Source of the DNA: Paenibacillus sp. Soil750
GTDB taxonomy: Bacteria > Bacillota > Bacilli > Paenibacillales > NBRC-103111
NCBI RefSeq assembly: GCF_001428045.1
Contig: NZ_LMSD01000001.1
Span: 620,001 to 684,000 of the forward strand
Length of the DNA: 64,000 nt
Direction of reading: 5' to 3'
A program made the position numbers and the translations under genes. The notes beneath the pieces were generated by a model. It ran no database searches. It was not told the origin of the DNA and was given only the letters and a program-made list of their open reading frames with translations. Below are positions 7,925 through 17,193 of the stretch, piece after piece (within the stretch, counting starts at the first letter, position 1; the number at the start of each line of letters is the position of its first letter).

Positions 7925-9568
7925 GTGAGCAAGATGAGGGGAAACTTGGTTATCATCTTCACCATCTTCTTTTTTCTTCGATTTACGGTCCGAAAGTTTA
8001 ATGTTCCCAACGAATAGCGTAAGGATCGCGCCGAGTAACACGAATACTAGACCGTAGATAAACACTTGATGAAGCGAGGAAACAAGTGCATCTTTAATGA
8101 TTGGCAACCTATCCACTAATTCTTTTGGCAATTTGGCCAACGCCTCAGGACTTAATAGGGAGGAGTAGAGCGACTGCGGGTTCTTATGAATCATGTCAAT
8201 TAACGGACTGCCTACTTCCGCGGGGAACTGTTTCACTACTGGCTCTAAATTTTGTTCAAGCAAAATCGTTGATTTATGATTCATAATAGCGCCGAGAATC
8301 GTCATCCCGAAGGTACCGCCGATTTGACGGAAAAATTGGCTGGAAGACGTTACCACACCAAGCTCCGATTTCGGGAAGCTCTCTTGTAAAGCGAGGGTCA
8401 GAATTGGCATAACAAGCCCCATTCCTAAACCAAGTAGAACCATGTAGCTAGAAGCGATCAACTTCGTCGTAGAAATACCCATTGTGCTAAGGAAAATAAA
8501 GCCAACAGCCATGACAATCATACCGATGAGCATTTGTCTTCGAACACCAATCTTATCAATCAATTGGCCTGAAACAACGCTGGCAGCAATCATTGTAATC
8601 ATGAGTGGTGTCATAACGGTACCAGAAGCGGACGCGCTAATTCCGACAATCCCTTGCATGAACAAAGGAACGAACATTATAGCACCGAACATACCAACCG
8701 CCATCAGGAAGCCTACGCCGTTAATGGTGGAGAAGGTTCTATTTTTGAACAAACGCACAGGAAGGATTGGCTCTTGTGCTTTGCTTTCAATGAATACGAA
8801 GGCAACTAAGGATACGACAGCTAGTACGAACAGGCCAATAATCTGCCAAGAGCCCCAAGCATACTCACTACCGCCAAACGTAAGCGCAAGAAGTAAACTC
8901 ACTACACCGACAATCATGGTGACGATACCTGGGATATCGAACTTAACTTTCCCTACTGATTTATGCTTCGGTAAGGCAATCGAGATCAGAATAACAGCTA
9001 GAATACCAACAGGCAGGTTGATGTAAAACACCCAACGCCAGTCCCAAGCATCTACGATCCAACCACCAACTTGTGGCCCGATAACGGAGGATAAACCGAA
9101 TATCGCTCCAAAAACACCTTGCCATTTGGCACGCTGTTTACCTGTGAATAAATCCCCGATAATAATCATAGCCATCGGCATCATGATACCACCGCCAAGA
9201 CCTTGCAAACCGCGGAACAGGATAAGTTCCGTCATGTTCTGAGACATTCCGCATAGCGCTGAAGCAACGATGAAGATGATGAGTCCTGTTACATAGATGA
9301 CGCGGCGGCCCATTAAATCAGCCAGTTTACCAGCGATGGGTACGATAACCGTGGAAGTCAGCATGTAAGCTGTCGTTAACCAGGTCATCAGTCCGAGTCC
9401 GCCGAACTCACCAACGATACGCGGCATTGCTGTTCCTACGATCGTACCGTCCAAAGCTCCGAACAGCATAGCAATGATCAAGCCAGTGAGGAGGAGTCCC
9501 CTGTTTTTGAGCTCAGGTGCAGCTGCTTCGGAGACATCCTTAGGCGCTGCTTTTTGAATATTTTCCAT
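7922..9568 (-). CDS. DHA2-family multidrug efflux MFS transporter (EmrB/QacA type)
   Basis: A 548-residue membrane protein with about 14 hydrophobic segments, the number typical of the DHA2 drug:H+ antiporter family. Motif D1 (LDGTIVGTAMPRI), motif A (GKLADLMGRR) and motif C (SVIGPQVGGWIVD) are all visible. Both ends are charged and cytoplasmic. AAAGGAG lies 8 bases before the ATG. It follows a MarR regulator by 27 bases on the same strand, so it is probably the exporter controlled by that repressor. The drug substrate cannot be read from sequence. Confidence 0.92.
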   Translation of the reverse strand: MENIQKAAPKDVSEAAAPELKNRGLLLTGLIIAMLFGALDGTIVGTAMPRIVGEFGGLGLMTWLTTAYMLTSTVIVPIAGKLADLMGRRVIYVTGLIIFIVASALCGMSQNMTELILFRGLQGLGGGIMMPMAMIIIGDLFTGKQRAKWQGVFGAIFGLSSVIGPQVGGWIVDAWDWRWVFYINLPVGILAVILISIALPKHKSVGKVKFDIPGIVTMIVGVVSLLLALTFGGSEYAWGSWQIIGLFVLAVVSLVAFVFIESKAQEPILPVRLFKNRTFSTINGVGFLMAVGMFGAIMFVPLFMQGIVGISASASGTVMTPLMITMIAASVVSGQLIDKIGVRRQMLIGMIVMAVGFIFLSTMGISTTKLIASSYMVLLGLGMGLVMPILTLALQESFPKSELGVVTSSSQFFRQIGGTFGMTILGAIMNHKSTILLEQNLEPVVKQFPAEVGSPLIDMIHKNPQSLYSSLLSPEALAKLPKELVDRLPIIKDALVSSLHQVFIYGLVFVLLGAILTLFVGNIKLSDRKSKKKEDGEDDNQVSPHLAH

Positions 9569-9595
9569 CTGTATCGCTCCTTTGATGTAATGAAA

Positions 9596-10024
9596 TTAAT
9601 AAAATGAAGTAAATTTTTCGAATGCATTTACGAAAATATGAAGTTCATCCGGGGGAAGCTGAGATAATCCGCGAGCAATTACTTTCTTCTGAATTTCGGT
9701 GGCTTCAGCGAGAATTTCATTTCCCTTAGGCGTATTTTCAACGAGTACAATACGGCGATCAGTCTCATGATGCTTACGTATAACATGCCCACTTTGGACA
9801 AGTCGATCAATCATGACGGTTATTGCACTTGGCTTTACACCTAGCTTCTCTGCAAGCTGAGATTGTTTCGGTGATTGTTCCTTTGAGATCATCGCTAACA
9901 TAAATAAATGCCGTGGTGTTAGCTCTGAGTCTATTTCAGCAATTACCACATGAGCTAATCTGCGATGCGCCGTCTCAAATGCTGTGCGGAAGCGATTGGT
10001 ATAGTCAGTCAATTCATCTTCCAA
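9596..10024 (-). CDS. MarR-family transcriptional regulator
   Basis: A 142-residue winged-helix regulator. The recognition region (QSQLAEKLGVKPSAITVMIDRLVQSG) and wing (RKHHETDRRIVLVENTPKG) are typical of MarR. The start is TTG, with a near-perfect AAGGAGGT six bases upstream and no alternative ATG. It is the first gene of an operon with the DHA2 exporter, and a palindrome 17 bases upstream of its start is a likely autoregulatory operator. Confidence 0.9.
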   Translation of the reverse strand: MEDELTDYTNRFRTAFETAHRRLAHVVIAEIDSELTPRHLFMLAMISKEQSPKQSQLAEKLGVKPSAITVMIDRLVQSGHVIRKHHETDRRIVLVENTPKGNEILAEATEIQKKVIARGLSQLPPDELHIFVNAFEKFTSFY

Positions 10025-10041
10025 GTTATGACCTCCTTGTG

Positions 10042-10065
10042 AATTGTTAGAATTGTCTAATAATT
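10042..10065. promoter_or_regulatory. Probable MarR operator palindrome
   Basis: The inverted repeat TTAGA-ATTG-TCTAA is flanked symmetrically by AATT on each side, in a very AT-rich segment just upstream of the MarR ribosome-binding site. Length and position fit MarR autorepression; this is inference. Confidence 0.55.
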
Positions 10066-10184
10066 AAATAATATAATAATTAAATCTAATAATATTTAAA
10101 CTGTTTAAGTAAAATATAAACCTGTCGATGAATGAAGTCAATAGGATATTTCTGAAAATTTCAGAAAACCAAGGAGTGATGTAC

Positions 10185-10213
10185 TTGCATATCCTTTGTA
10201 TCTTGCATATAAT
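10185..10213 (+). promoter_or_regulatory. Sigma-A promoter of the pheST leader
   Basis: TTGCAT and TATAAT are separated by 17 bases, with transcription predicted to start near 10220, at the 5' side of the T-box leader. Confidence 0.8.
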
Positions 10214-10221
10214 AACTGGTA

Positions 10222-10508
10222 CATATACGTGGAAATGCTTTGACGGAGAAGAGTACGCAGTGCTTCTTGACAGGGAGGGAAAGCCAATGATTGAGAGCTG
10301 GCCCCGAGAATCAGGCTGTGGAAGTTCACTCCCGAGCAGTCCTTTGAACAGAAGCGCTAAGCAGCTTCTCAATAGAGGGAACCGGACACATCGTCCGTTA
10401 TCTGGAATGAAGTGAGACTCGTTTATTTGTCAACTGGACATAGACGAATCTAATTAGGGTGGTACCACGGCTTTTCGTCCCTTGCGAGGGAGCGGAAAGT
10501 CTTTTTTG
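10222..10508 (+). ncRNA. tRNA-Phe T-box riboswitch leader of pheST
   Basis: The leader shows a Stem I segment with the AGAGTA motif, a specifier-loop Phe codon TTC at 10325-10327, and the T-box sequence AGGGTGGTACCACGG at 10456-10470 that pairs with the uncharged tRNA acceptor end. An intrinsic terminator follows at about 10470-10508 (CTTTTCGTCCCT / AGGGAGCGGAAAG, then a T run). Uncharged tRNA-Phe is expected to stabilise the antiterminator and switch on pheS and pheT. Confidence 0.93.
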
Positions 10509-10555
10509 TGTTTTCATAAAGGGCGATTCAGAGGCCTAAATCAGGAGGGATTTCG

Positions 10556-11590
10556 ATGAAAGAGCGGTTAGAAGCTTTGAAGCAGGAAGCGCTGCAGGAG
10601 CTAAGCGGCGTAGGAAGTCAGCAGGAACTGAACGATTTAAGAGTGAAATATTTGGGCAAAAAAGGACCATTAACCGAAGTTCTTCGCGGCATGGGCGCGT
10701 TAAGTGCTGAGGAAAGACCGGTCATTGGCCAAGTGGCGAATGATGTTCGCGCAGCGATTGAAGCTGTTATTGAAGAGAAACAAGCAGCGTACACGAAGGA
10801 AGAAACTGAAAACAGACTTCGTTCTGAAATGATCGACGTTACGTTACCAGGACGTCCTTCCCAGCAAGGTGCTGTACATCCTCTAAGCAAAGTTATTCAA
10901 GAGATTGAAGATATTTTCATCGGGATGGGCTACACCATTGCAGAGGGTCCAGAGGTTGAGCAAGACTATTACAACTTCGAAGCTTTGAACCTGCCGAAGG
11001 ATCATCCGGCTCGTGATATGCAGGATTCGTTCTATATTACGGAAGAAATTTTGATGCGCACGCAAACATCCCCTGTTCAAGTAAGAACAATGGAGAAGCG
11101 CAAAGGGGAAGTTCCGATCAAAATCATCTGTCCGGGTAAAGTATACCGCCGCGATGACGACGACGCGACTCACTCACACATGTTTCAACAAATTGAAGGT
11201 CTGGTCATTGACCGCAATGTGCGGATGAGTGATCTCAAAGGGACATTGCTACAGTTCGTACAAGAAATGTATGGCCCAGCGACCAAAATTCGCATGCGTC
11301 CAAGTTTCTTCCCCTTCACAGAGCCGAGTGTTGAAGTCGATGTGAGCTGTGCAATGTGTGGGGGGGAAGGCTGCCGTACGTGTAAGCAAACAGGTTGGTT
11401 GGAGATTCTCGGAGCGGGCATGGTTCATCCGCGAGTTCTTGAAATGGGTGGCTATGATCCGAAGGAATACACAGGCTTCGCATTCGGTATGGGTGTTGAG
11501 CGTATCGCTATGTTGAAATATGGTATCGAAGATATTCGCCATTTCTATACGAATGATTTGCGTTTCTTAAAACAATTTTTACATGTGTAA
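10556..11590 (+). CDS. pheS: Phenylalanyl-tRNA synthetase alpha subunit
   Basis: A 344-residue class II synthetase catalytic subunit that, with PheT, charges tRNA-Phe. An N-terminal coiled coil (about 1-85) is followed by the catalytic core with class II motif 2 ([18 protein letters not shown]), the Phe-binding FTEPSVEV block, and motif 3 ([11 protein letters not shown] region near the C-terminus). AGGAGG precedes the ATG. It is transcribed from the T-box leader and is followed 25 bases later by pheT. Confidence 0.97.
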   Translation: MKERLEALKQEALQELSGVGSQQELNDLRVKYLGKKGPLTEVLRGMGALSAEERPVIGQVANDVRAAIEAVIEEKQAAYTKEETENRLRSEMIDVTLPGRPSQQGAVHPLSKVIQEIEDIFIGMGYTIAEGPEVEQDYYNFEALNLPKDHPARDMQDSFYITEEILMRTQTSPVQVRTMEKRKGEVPIKIICPGKVYRRDDDDATHSHMFQQIEGLVIDRNVRMSDLKGTLLQFVQEMYGPATKIRMRPSFFPFTEPSVEVDVSCAMCGGEGCRTCKQTGWLEILGAGMVHPRVLEMGGYDPKEYTGFAFGMGVERIAMLKYGIEDIRHFYTNDLRFLKQFLHV

Positions 11591-11615
11591 GCAATAGGAA
11601 AAGGAGGGTATAAGC

Positions 11616-14108
11616 ATGAACGTTTCATATCAATGGTTGTCCGAATACGTGGATGTAACAGGCTTCACAGCCGAGGAATTAGCTGAAAAATTAACCCGCA
11701 GCGGTATCGAAGTGGATATCGTCGAGGATCGCAATAAAGGTGTTTCCAACGTCGTTGTTGGATTTGTAAAATCCCGTGAGAAGCATCCAGATGCAGACAA
11801 ACTAAGCGTTTGTGTGATTGATGCCGGGCAAGGCGAAGATTTACAAATCGTTTGCGGCGCCAAAAATATTGATGCTGGTCAAAAAGTTCCTGTCGCGATG
11901 ATCGGCGCTGTTCTTCCAGGTGGACTGGAAATCAAGCGCGCTAAGCTGCGCGGTGTAGAATCCCAAGGGATGATCTGCTCCGCAAAAGAGCTTGGATTGA
12001 ACGATAAATTGCTTCCGAAGGAAATCCAAGAAGGTATCTTGGTATTGCCGGAGGATACGGAAATTGGTCAATCGATTCTAGATGTATTGGCGATTAGCGA
12101 TAAAGTCATGGAGCTTGACTTGACGCCGAACCGCTCCGATTGCTTGAGCATGCTCGGAGCGGCTTACGAGATCGCGGCGATCCTTGGCCGCGAAGTAAAA
12201 CTGCCTGATGCGGAAGCTGCGCTTCAAGCGGCAGGAACTGCCGGTGTGAAGGCTGCGGACCGCATCAGCGTGAAGATCACAGCGACGGAGCAGTGCACGC
12301 ACTACGCGGCTCGCCTGATCGAAGGCGTGCGCGTGGGCACTTCTCCGCTGTGGATCCAGAACCGCTTGATGGCTGCGGGCATCCGCCCCATCAACAACAT
12401 CGTCGACATCACCAACTTCGTGATGTTGGAGTACGGCCAGCCGCTTCACGCGTTTGACGCGGAGCAGCTGAACAACGGACACATCGACGTACGACTCGCT
12501 GAAGCAGGCGAGAAGCTCGTTACGCTTGATGATGTGGAACGTACCCTTGAACCGCACATGCTGCTCGTCACGGACGGCACCAAGCCTGTTGCGATCGCTG
12601 GAGTTATGGGCGGAGCCAACTCCGAAGTGACTGATGGAACTTCGCGGATCCTTCTGGAATCCGCAAAGTTCGCTGGCAGCTCTGTGCGCCGCACATCGCG
12701 CCAGTTAGGTCTGCGCTCGGAAGCGAGCCTTCGCTTCGAGAAAGAAGTGAACCCGGAATCGGTGATTCCGGCACTGAATCGTGCTGCTGCGCTGATTGCG
12801 CAATACGCAGGAGGTAAAGTCGCTGACGGCATCGTAGAAGCCGCTAGCGGAACGCACAAGGCGGTCAGCATCGAGCTTGCTGCTGACCGCGTGAACAACT
12901 ATCTCGGCACATCGCTTTCCTTGACCGAGATGGGACAAATCCTTTCGCGCTTGCATTTCACATTCGAGCAAGCTGGCGAAGGCAAGCTGCTCGTGCATGT
13001 GCCGAGCCGCCGCGGAGACATTACGCGTGATGTCGATTTGATCGAAGAAGTGGCACGTCTCTTCGGCTATGATAACATCCCGACAACCTTGATGACCGGT
13101 GTTACGACGCCAGGGTCACTGTCCAAAGAGCAATCCATCCGCCGGATTACACGCAATATCTTGACGCAAAGTGGATTGAATGAAGTGATTACTTATTCCT
13201 TCACCAACCCGCGGTCTCACGGTGTCGCAGATGCTGAGGTGAATCCACAAGCGCAAGTAGATGCTATTCCTGGTCTATACCGGGCAGCGAAGCCAATTCC
13301 ACTCGCGATGCCGATGAGCGAAGACCGCAGTCAGCTGCGCACTAGCCTAGTACCACATTTGCTTGATGTTGTTAGCTATAATCGCAATCGTACGATGGAT
13401 GATGTCGCTATTTTTGAAATTGGCAAAGCATTCATTACTGACGAAGCAGTGCTTACGGCTCTACCGCAAGAAAAACTGTTACTATCGATCGTATTGACAG
13501 GTAAACGCCGCCAAGCTCACTGGGCTCAGAAGGCAGAGGCTGTTGATTTCTACGACATCAAAGGGATCTTTGATCGTTTAATCGCGTACCTTGGAATTAA
13601 GGGACTAACATATACGTCAGCAGCACCAGAAGGCTTCCACCCAGGTCGTACAGCTGAAATCTCACTGGCTTCCGCTGAAGGTCCAAAAGTCATTGGTCGT
13701 ATAGGCCAGCTACATCCGACTGCACAACAACAGCGTGATCTGGACGATACGTATGTGCTTGAAGTTGAACTAGCGCCTATCTTGGAAGCTGCTGGCGAGG
13801 AGATTGTTTATAAGCTGTTACCTCGTTATCCGTCTATTGGGCGTGATATTGCCGTAGTGGTGAATACAAGCGTCCCAGTTGGACTTATGGAGCAAGCGAT
13901 TTCCGAGGTTGCAGGGGAATTGTTGGAGTCCATTCAGGTATTTGATATCTATACGGGAGAGCGCCTTGGTGCTAATCGTAAAAGCGTAGCAATCGCACTT
14001 GTGTACCGTCATGCAGACAGAACTTTGCTTGATGAAGAAGTAACTGAACTCCACGCCAAAGTTGTGGCAATACTTGAACAACAATTTGAGGCAGAGTTAA
14101 GAAAATAG
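11616..14108 (+). CDS. pheT: Phenylalanyl-tRNA synthetase beta subunit
   Basis: An 830-residue structural and editing partner of PheS. Domains in order: tRNA-binding OB fold (about 40-155), B3/B4 editing domain (about 210-385), B5 (about 405-475), core catalytic-like domain, and a C-terminal anticodon-binding FDX-ACB domain (about 735-828). AAGGAGGG lies before the ATG. The segment at about 12200-13050, encoding the editing domain, looks distinctly richer in G and C than the flanks of the same gene. Confidence 0.97.
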   Translation: MNVSYQWLSEYVDVTGFTAEELAEKLTRSGIEVDIVEDRNKGVSNVVVGFVKSREKHPDADKLSVCVIDAGQGEDLQIVCGAKNIDAGQKVPVAMIGAVLPGGLEIKRAKLRGVESQGMICSAKELGLNDKLLPKEIQEGILVLPEDTEIGQSILDVLAISDKVMELDLTPNRSDCLSMLGAAYEIAAILGREVKLPDAEAALQAAGTAGVKAADRISVKITATEQCTHYAARLIEGVRVGTSPLWIQNRLMAAGIRPINNIVDITNFVMLEYGQPLHAFDAEQLNNGHIDVRLAEAGEKLVTLDDVERTLEPHMLLVTDGTKPVAIAGVMGGANSEVTDGTSRILLESAKFAGSSVRRTSRQLGLRSEASLRFEKEVNPESVIPALNRAAALIAQYAGGKVADGIVEAASGTHKAVSIELAADRVNNYLGTSLSLTEMGQILSRLHFTFEQAGEGKLLVHVPSRRGDITRDVDLIEEVARLFGYDNIPTTLMTGVTTPGSLSKEQSIRRITRNILTQSGLNEVITYSFTNPRSHGVADAEVNPQAQVDAIPGLYRAAKPIPLAMPMSEDRSQLRTSLVPHLLDVVSYNRNRTMDDVAIFEIGKAFITDEAVLTALPQEKLLLSIVLTGKRRQAHWAQKAEAVDFYDIKGIFDRLIAYLGIKGLTYTSAAPEGFHPGRTAEISLASAEGPKVIGRIGQLHPTAQQQRDLDDTYVLEVELAPILEAAGEEIVYKLLPRYPSIGRDIAVVVNTSVPVGLMEQAISEVAGELLESIQVFDIYTGERLGANRKSVAIALVYRHADRTLLDEEVTELHAKVVAILEQQFEAELRK

Positions 14109-14138
14109 TGTAACTTTCCTTATAGGTTGCAGGAATAT

Positions 14139-14181
14139 AGGCTGGTCTTATCGAAATTATTCTCGATAGGGCCAGCCTTTC
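14139..14181 (+). terminator. Stem-loop after pheT
   Basis: AGGCTGGTCTTATCGA pairs with TCGATAGGGCCAGCCT, followed by a short T-rich tail. The stem is strong but the T run is weak, so read-through into the ZapA gene is possible. Confidence 0.7.
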
Positions 14182-14202
14182 ATCTTAAGGGAGGATTTTA
14201 AT

Positions 14203-16359
14203 TTGACTACTGAAGATAAAACAAGAATTACTGTTGATATATATGGACACCAATACAAGCTCAAAGCAGATACAAGCACCAACCATATGAAGGCCGTTGC
14301 AGAATATGTGAATGACCAAATGTTCCGCATTGCCAAAGGTTACCCCCGTTTGGATTCGCAGCGGATTGCTGTTTTAGCCGCAGTAAACATGGCTGATGAG
14401 TGCTTCCGAATGAATGAAATTTTGGAAGAGCTTAGCAAAGTTCAGAAAGAGCAGGAAGCGACGAAAATCGCCTACGAGAAGCTCACAACACGGTATCACG
14501 AATTAAAGCAAGAGGATGACAAGAACCAAGCCTTACTCGCTGAGCAAAACGGGAAGCTGCAACAAATCCCAGAACTAGAAAAACAATATAAGCAAGAAAT
14601 GATAAAAGTAAGACAAGAACAAGAACAATCGAATCAGCAAATGCTGCAAATGAAACAGAAGTATGAACTTAGTAATCAACAGTTAGAGCAGGCCAAGCAA
14701 CAACTTGAACAAGCGAAGCAACAGCAGGTTCAAGCCAAACAACAGATTGATCAAACGAAACAACAGATCGAACAAGCCAAACAACAGAATGATCAAGTGA
14801 AACAACAACAAGAGCAAGCAAATAAACAAATAGAACAGCTCAAGCAACAGCTTGATCAGGAGAAACGCCAAGGCTTACAAGTCAAACAGCAGCTTGACCA
14901 AGAAAAACAACAGCATCAACAAAGCAAGCAGCAGCTTGATCAAGAAAAACAACAGTATCAACAAAGCAAAAAGCAGCTTGAGCAAGCGCAGCAACATAAA
15001 TCGCAACAGCTTCTTAAGTTAACTGAACAGCATAAAGTTGAGTTAGATGTCATCGCGGAAGCACATCGCAAAGAAAATGAAAGTTTGCACCAACAGATGC
15101 AAGAAGAGAAACAATCACTTATCCAGTTACATCTGCAAGATAAAGAAAACGCAGAACTTCAGCACCAAGATGCGTTGGCATTACTATCCAAGCAAACCGG
15201 TTCTGATATCGATGTCATCCATAAGCAGTACCAAGCACAAATCAAATCTATAACCGTGCAGCACCAGGAAGTACAAGCTTCCATGGCTCGGGAGCATCAA
15301 TCTCAATTAGCGTCTTTGAGACAAGAGCATCAATCCGCTATTGGGACACTTACAGACGGGCATCAAGCTGCAATAGCACTTTTGGTTGAGGAGCATCAAG
15401 TTGCAACCGCGATCTTAACTGAAGAACAACAAGCAGCAATCGCAATCATGTCAGAAGAGCATCAAGCAGAATTAGTAGCTATTTCAGATAGTCATCTCAA
15501 TGAAATTGAAACAATTTCAGAGGAATACCAAACGGAGTTAACAGTAATTACGGATAAACTCCAAAGTGAATTAGCAAATCAAATTGATGAGCACCATTTC
15601 GAAATTGCTTCTCTGACAGAAAATCATCAAAATGAGATTGCTCTTCTCACAAATCAACACCAAAATGAATTGAGTGCAATTTCTGAGAACCACCAAAATG
15701 AACTGCAGGCAATTTCGGAACTGCACCAATCTGAATTAAGTTCAATTTCAGAGAAGCATCACAATGAATTGGAATCGCTCTCTAAGCAGCACCGAGATGA
15801 GTTAACCTTGAACAATACGAAAAATCATAACGAAATAGCAGCCATCGTGCGTGGTCATCATGCTGAGATTCATGTGATTAAACAGAAACACCAAGCTGAG
15901 TTAGAAGTAGCAGCGAGCGCTCATAAAGAGGATATTGACTCGCTCGCGTTGTTATATCAGGAAGAAGAAGAGGCTAAAGCCCGCCGATTTGAAGAGGCGA
16001 AGGGTGATCTAGAAGGTCACTATCACAAACAACAAGCATCGTTCCAACAACAGCTTGAGGAGCAAAAGGCAACGATCATTCAGCATTATCAAGGGAAAAT
16101 TGAGGAATTACTTGCGCAAATGCAGATAGAACGAGAAACACGAGCTCAAGAATTTGAAGAGCAGAAAGAACTTATTTGGGCTCAAGCTCAGCAGGAAAAA
16201 GAAGAGCTCCTACAGCTGAGTATGAACGACGAAGCTCAACAAGAAGAACTTCATGCAGTCAAAGAGGAATACCGAAAATTGCGTGAAGAATATGCTAAAC
16301 TTCAAATCGAATACAACGAATGGATTGAGCTTGTAGAAGCTGATAGTCCAATTGGGTAG
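14203..16359 (+). CDS. zapA: Giant ZapA-type cell-division protein with heptad and hendecad coiled coil
   Basis: Residues 1-78 match ZapA, the FtsZ-ring-associated protein (start TRITVDIYGHQYKLKA, then VAEYVNDQM and RIAVLAAVNMADE). Ordinary ZapA ends near 85 residues; this protein runs to 718. After a linker come 15 exact 7-residue units (160-264, QLEQAKQ-like) and 28 uninterrupted 11-residue units (276-583, consensus EHQxELxxISE), continuing degenerately to about 671. The whole extension is predicted alpha-helical, without signal peptide or membrane segment. Start is TTG with GGGAGG 7 bases upstream. Position between pheT and cvpA matches Bacillus zapA. The extended rod could space or cross-link Z-ring components; that role is inference. 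Confidence 0.88.
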   Translation: MTTEDKTRITVDIYGHQYKLKADTSTNHMKAVAEYVNDQMFRIAKGYPRLDSQRIAVLAAVNMADECFRMNEILEELSKVQKEQEATKIAYEKLTTRYHELKQEDDKNQALLAEQNGKLQQIPELEKQYKQEMIKVRQEQEQSNQQMLQMKQKYELSNQQLEQAKQQLEQAKQQQVQAKQQIDQTKQQIEQAKQQNDQVKQQQEQANKQIEQLKQQLDQEKRQGLQVKQQLDQEKQQHQQSKQQLDQEKQQYQQSKKQLEQAQQHKSQQLLKLTEQHKVELDVIAEAHRKENESLHQQMQEEKQSLIQLHLQDKENAELQHQDALALLSKQTGSDIDVIHKQYQAQIKSITVQHQEVQASMAREHQSQLASLRQEHQSAIGTLTDGHQAAIALLVEEHQVATAILTEEQQAAIAIMSEEHQAELVAISDSHLNEIETISEEYQTELTVITDKLQSELANQIDEHHFEIASLTENHQNEIALLTNQHQNELSAISENHQNELQAISELHQSELSSISEKHHNELESLSKQHRDELTLNNTKNHNEIAAIVRGHHAEIHVIKQKHQAELEVAASAHKEDIDSLALLYQEEEEAKARRFEEAKGDLEGHYHKQQASFQQQLEEQKATIIQHYQGKIEELLAQMQIERETRAQEFEEQKELIWAQAQQEKEELLQLSMNDEAQQEELHAVKEEYRKLREEYAKLQIEYNEWIELVEADSPIG
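14680..14994 (+). repeat. 15 tandem 7-codon (heptad) repeats in the ZapA-type gene
   Basis: Fifteen in-register 21-bp units encode residues 160-264, with patterns QLEQAKQ, QIEQLKQ, QLDQEKQ and alternating QYQQSKK. Several units are almost identical at DNA level (for example CAGCTTGATCAAGAAAAACA), suggesting recent duplication. Confidence 0.9.
15028..15951 (+). repeat. 28 tandem 11-codon (hendecad) repeats in the ZapA-type gene
   Basis: Twenty-eight in-register 33-bp units encode residues 276-583 without a single insertion or deletion breaking the 11-residue phase. Typical units are EHQAELVAISD, NHQNELQAISE and LHQSELSSISE. DNA identity between units is lower than in the heptad block, so the array looks older and maintained by selection. 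Confidence 0.9.
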
Positions 16360-16365
16360 CCCTAA

Positions 16366-16920
16366 GTGACAGTGAACCTACTTGATTACGTCTTAATGTC
16401 TGTCATTGCCTTAGGACTGTTGATTGGCTACTTTAGAGGATTTATTTCACAAATCGTTTCTATTTCGGGTATGATTCTCGCTTATCTAGTTGCCTTTTAT
16501 TTTTACAAGGATCTTGCTCCGTTACTCAAGAGTGCGATCTCATTACCAACTTATCAAAATTATCAAAAATATGAATTCATCGTAAAAGGACTCAATTTAG
16601 ATACTTATATTCTAAATGCCATTGCCTTTGCGCTCCTGTTTTTTGGTGTTAAACTTGCACTCATGGTCATTGGCAGAGCCTTGAATGTTCTTGCCAAAAC
16701 TCCAGGGCTAAGCACCATTAACCGTTGGAGCGGCGCATTACTGGGGTTAGCAGAAGCACTGCTCATCATTGTAATTGCTGTAAATGTGATGACTATCATT
16801 CCATCAGATGGCCCCCAGAAGCTGCTAGCAAGCTCATCTATAGCTCCGTATTTAATTAACGAGCTGCCGCAGGTTGCGGGGAAACTTCATGACCTGTGGA
16901 AACAAGGAATCTCCCTATAG
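16366..16920 (+). CDS. CvpA-family membrane protein
   Basis: A 184-residue integral membrane protein with about four hydrophobic helices, matching the CvpA/YshB family (N-terminal LLDYVLMSVIALGLLIGYFRGF). The family is named after colicin V production, but its molecular function is poorly defined. GTG starts at 16366 and 16372 are both possible; the gene begins 6 bases after the ZapA stop and has only a weak ribosome-binding site, so translational coupling is likely. In Bacillus the next gene would be polX, which is absent here. Confidence 0.85.
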   Translation: MTVNLLDYVLMSVIALGLLIGYFRGFISQIVSISGMILAYLVAFYFYKDLAPLLKSAISLPTYQNYQKYEFIVKGLNLDTYILNAIAFALLFFGVKLALMVIGRALNVLAKTPGLSTINRWSGALLGLAEALLIIVIAVNVMTIIPSDGPQKLLASSSIAPYLINELPQVAGKLHDLWKQGISL

Positions 16921-16990
16921 AAACTATTGCCTTTTGAAAAAAAGTGCGGTAGTTTTTATTTGTTTTAGGGGGAGACATATATAATGCAAA

Positions 16991-17193
16991 AGGGATAAGG
17001 GATAAGGGATAAGGGATAAGGGAAAAGGGAAAAGGGATAAGGGATAAGGGATAAGGGATAAGGAATGAGAGATAAGGAATGAGAGATAAGGAATGAGAGA
17101 TAAGGAATGAGAGATAAGAGATAAGAGATAAGAGATAAGAGATAAGAGATAAGAAGAGAGAAGAGAGAAGAGAGAAGAGAGGGTAGAGAAGAG
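16991..17193 (+). repeat. 29-unit heptanucleotide satellite with G-quadruplex potential
   Basis: Twenty-nine consecutive 7-base units in perfect phase: ten AGGGATA or AGGGAAA, then four AGGAATG/AGAGATA pairs, five more AGAGATA, four AGAAGAG, one AGGGTAG and one AGAAGAG. The first block gives G3-N4-G3-N4-G3-N4-G3 several times over, the formal G-quadruplex pattern. The strand is almost purine-only. A minus-strand frame reads through it but shows no sign of being a gene. Confidence 0.95.

Noticed and set aside
8484..9026. Plus-strand open frame of 180 codons opposite the MFS exporter
   Set aside because: It mirrors the hydrophobic codons of the transporter and has no ribosome-binding site or recognisable domain.
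12446..12898. Minus-strand open frame of 150 codons opposite pheT
   Set aside because: It is a shadow frame inside the GC-rich editing-domain segment of pheT; it lacks a ribosome-binding site.
16991..17193. Telomere-like sequence or chromosome end
   Set aside because: The repeat is internal to a conserved gene neighbourhood and its variants are ordered blocks, not a uniform telomeric repeat.
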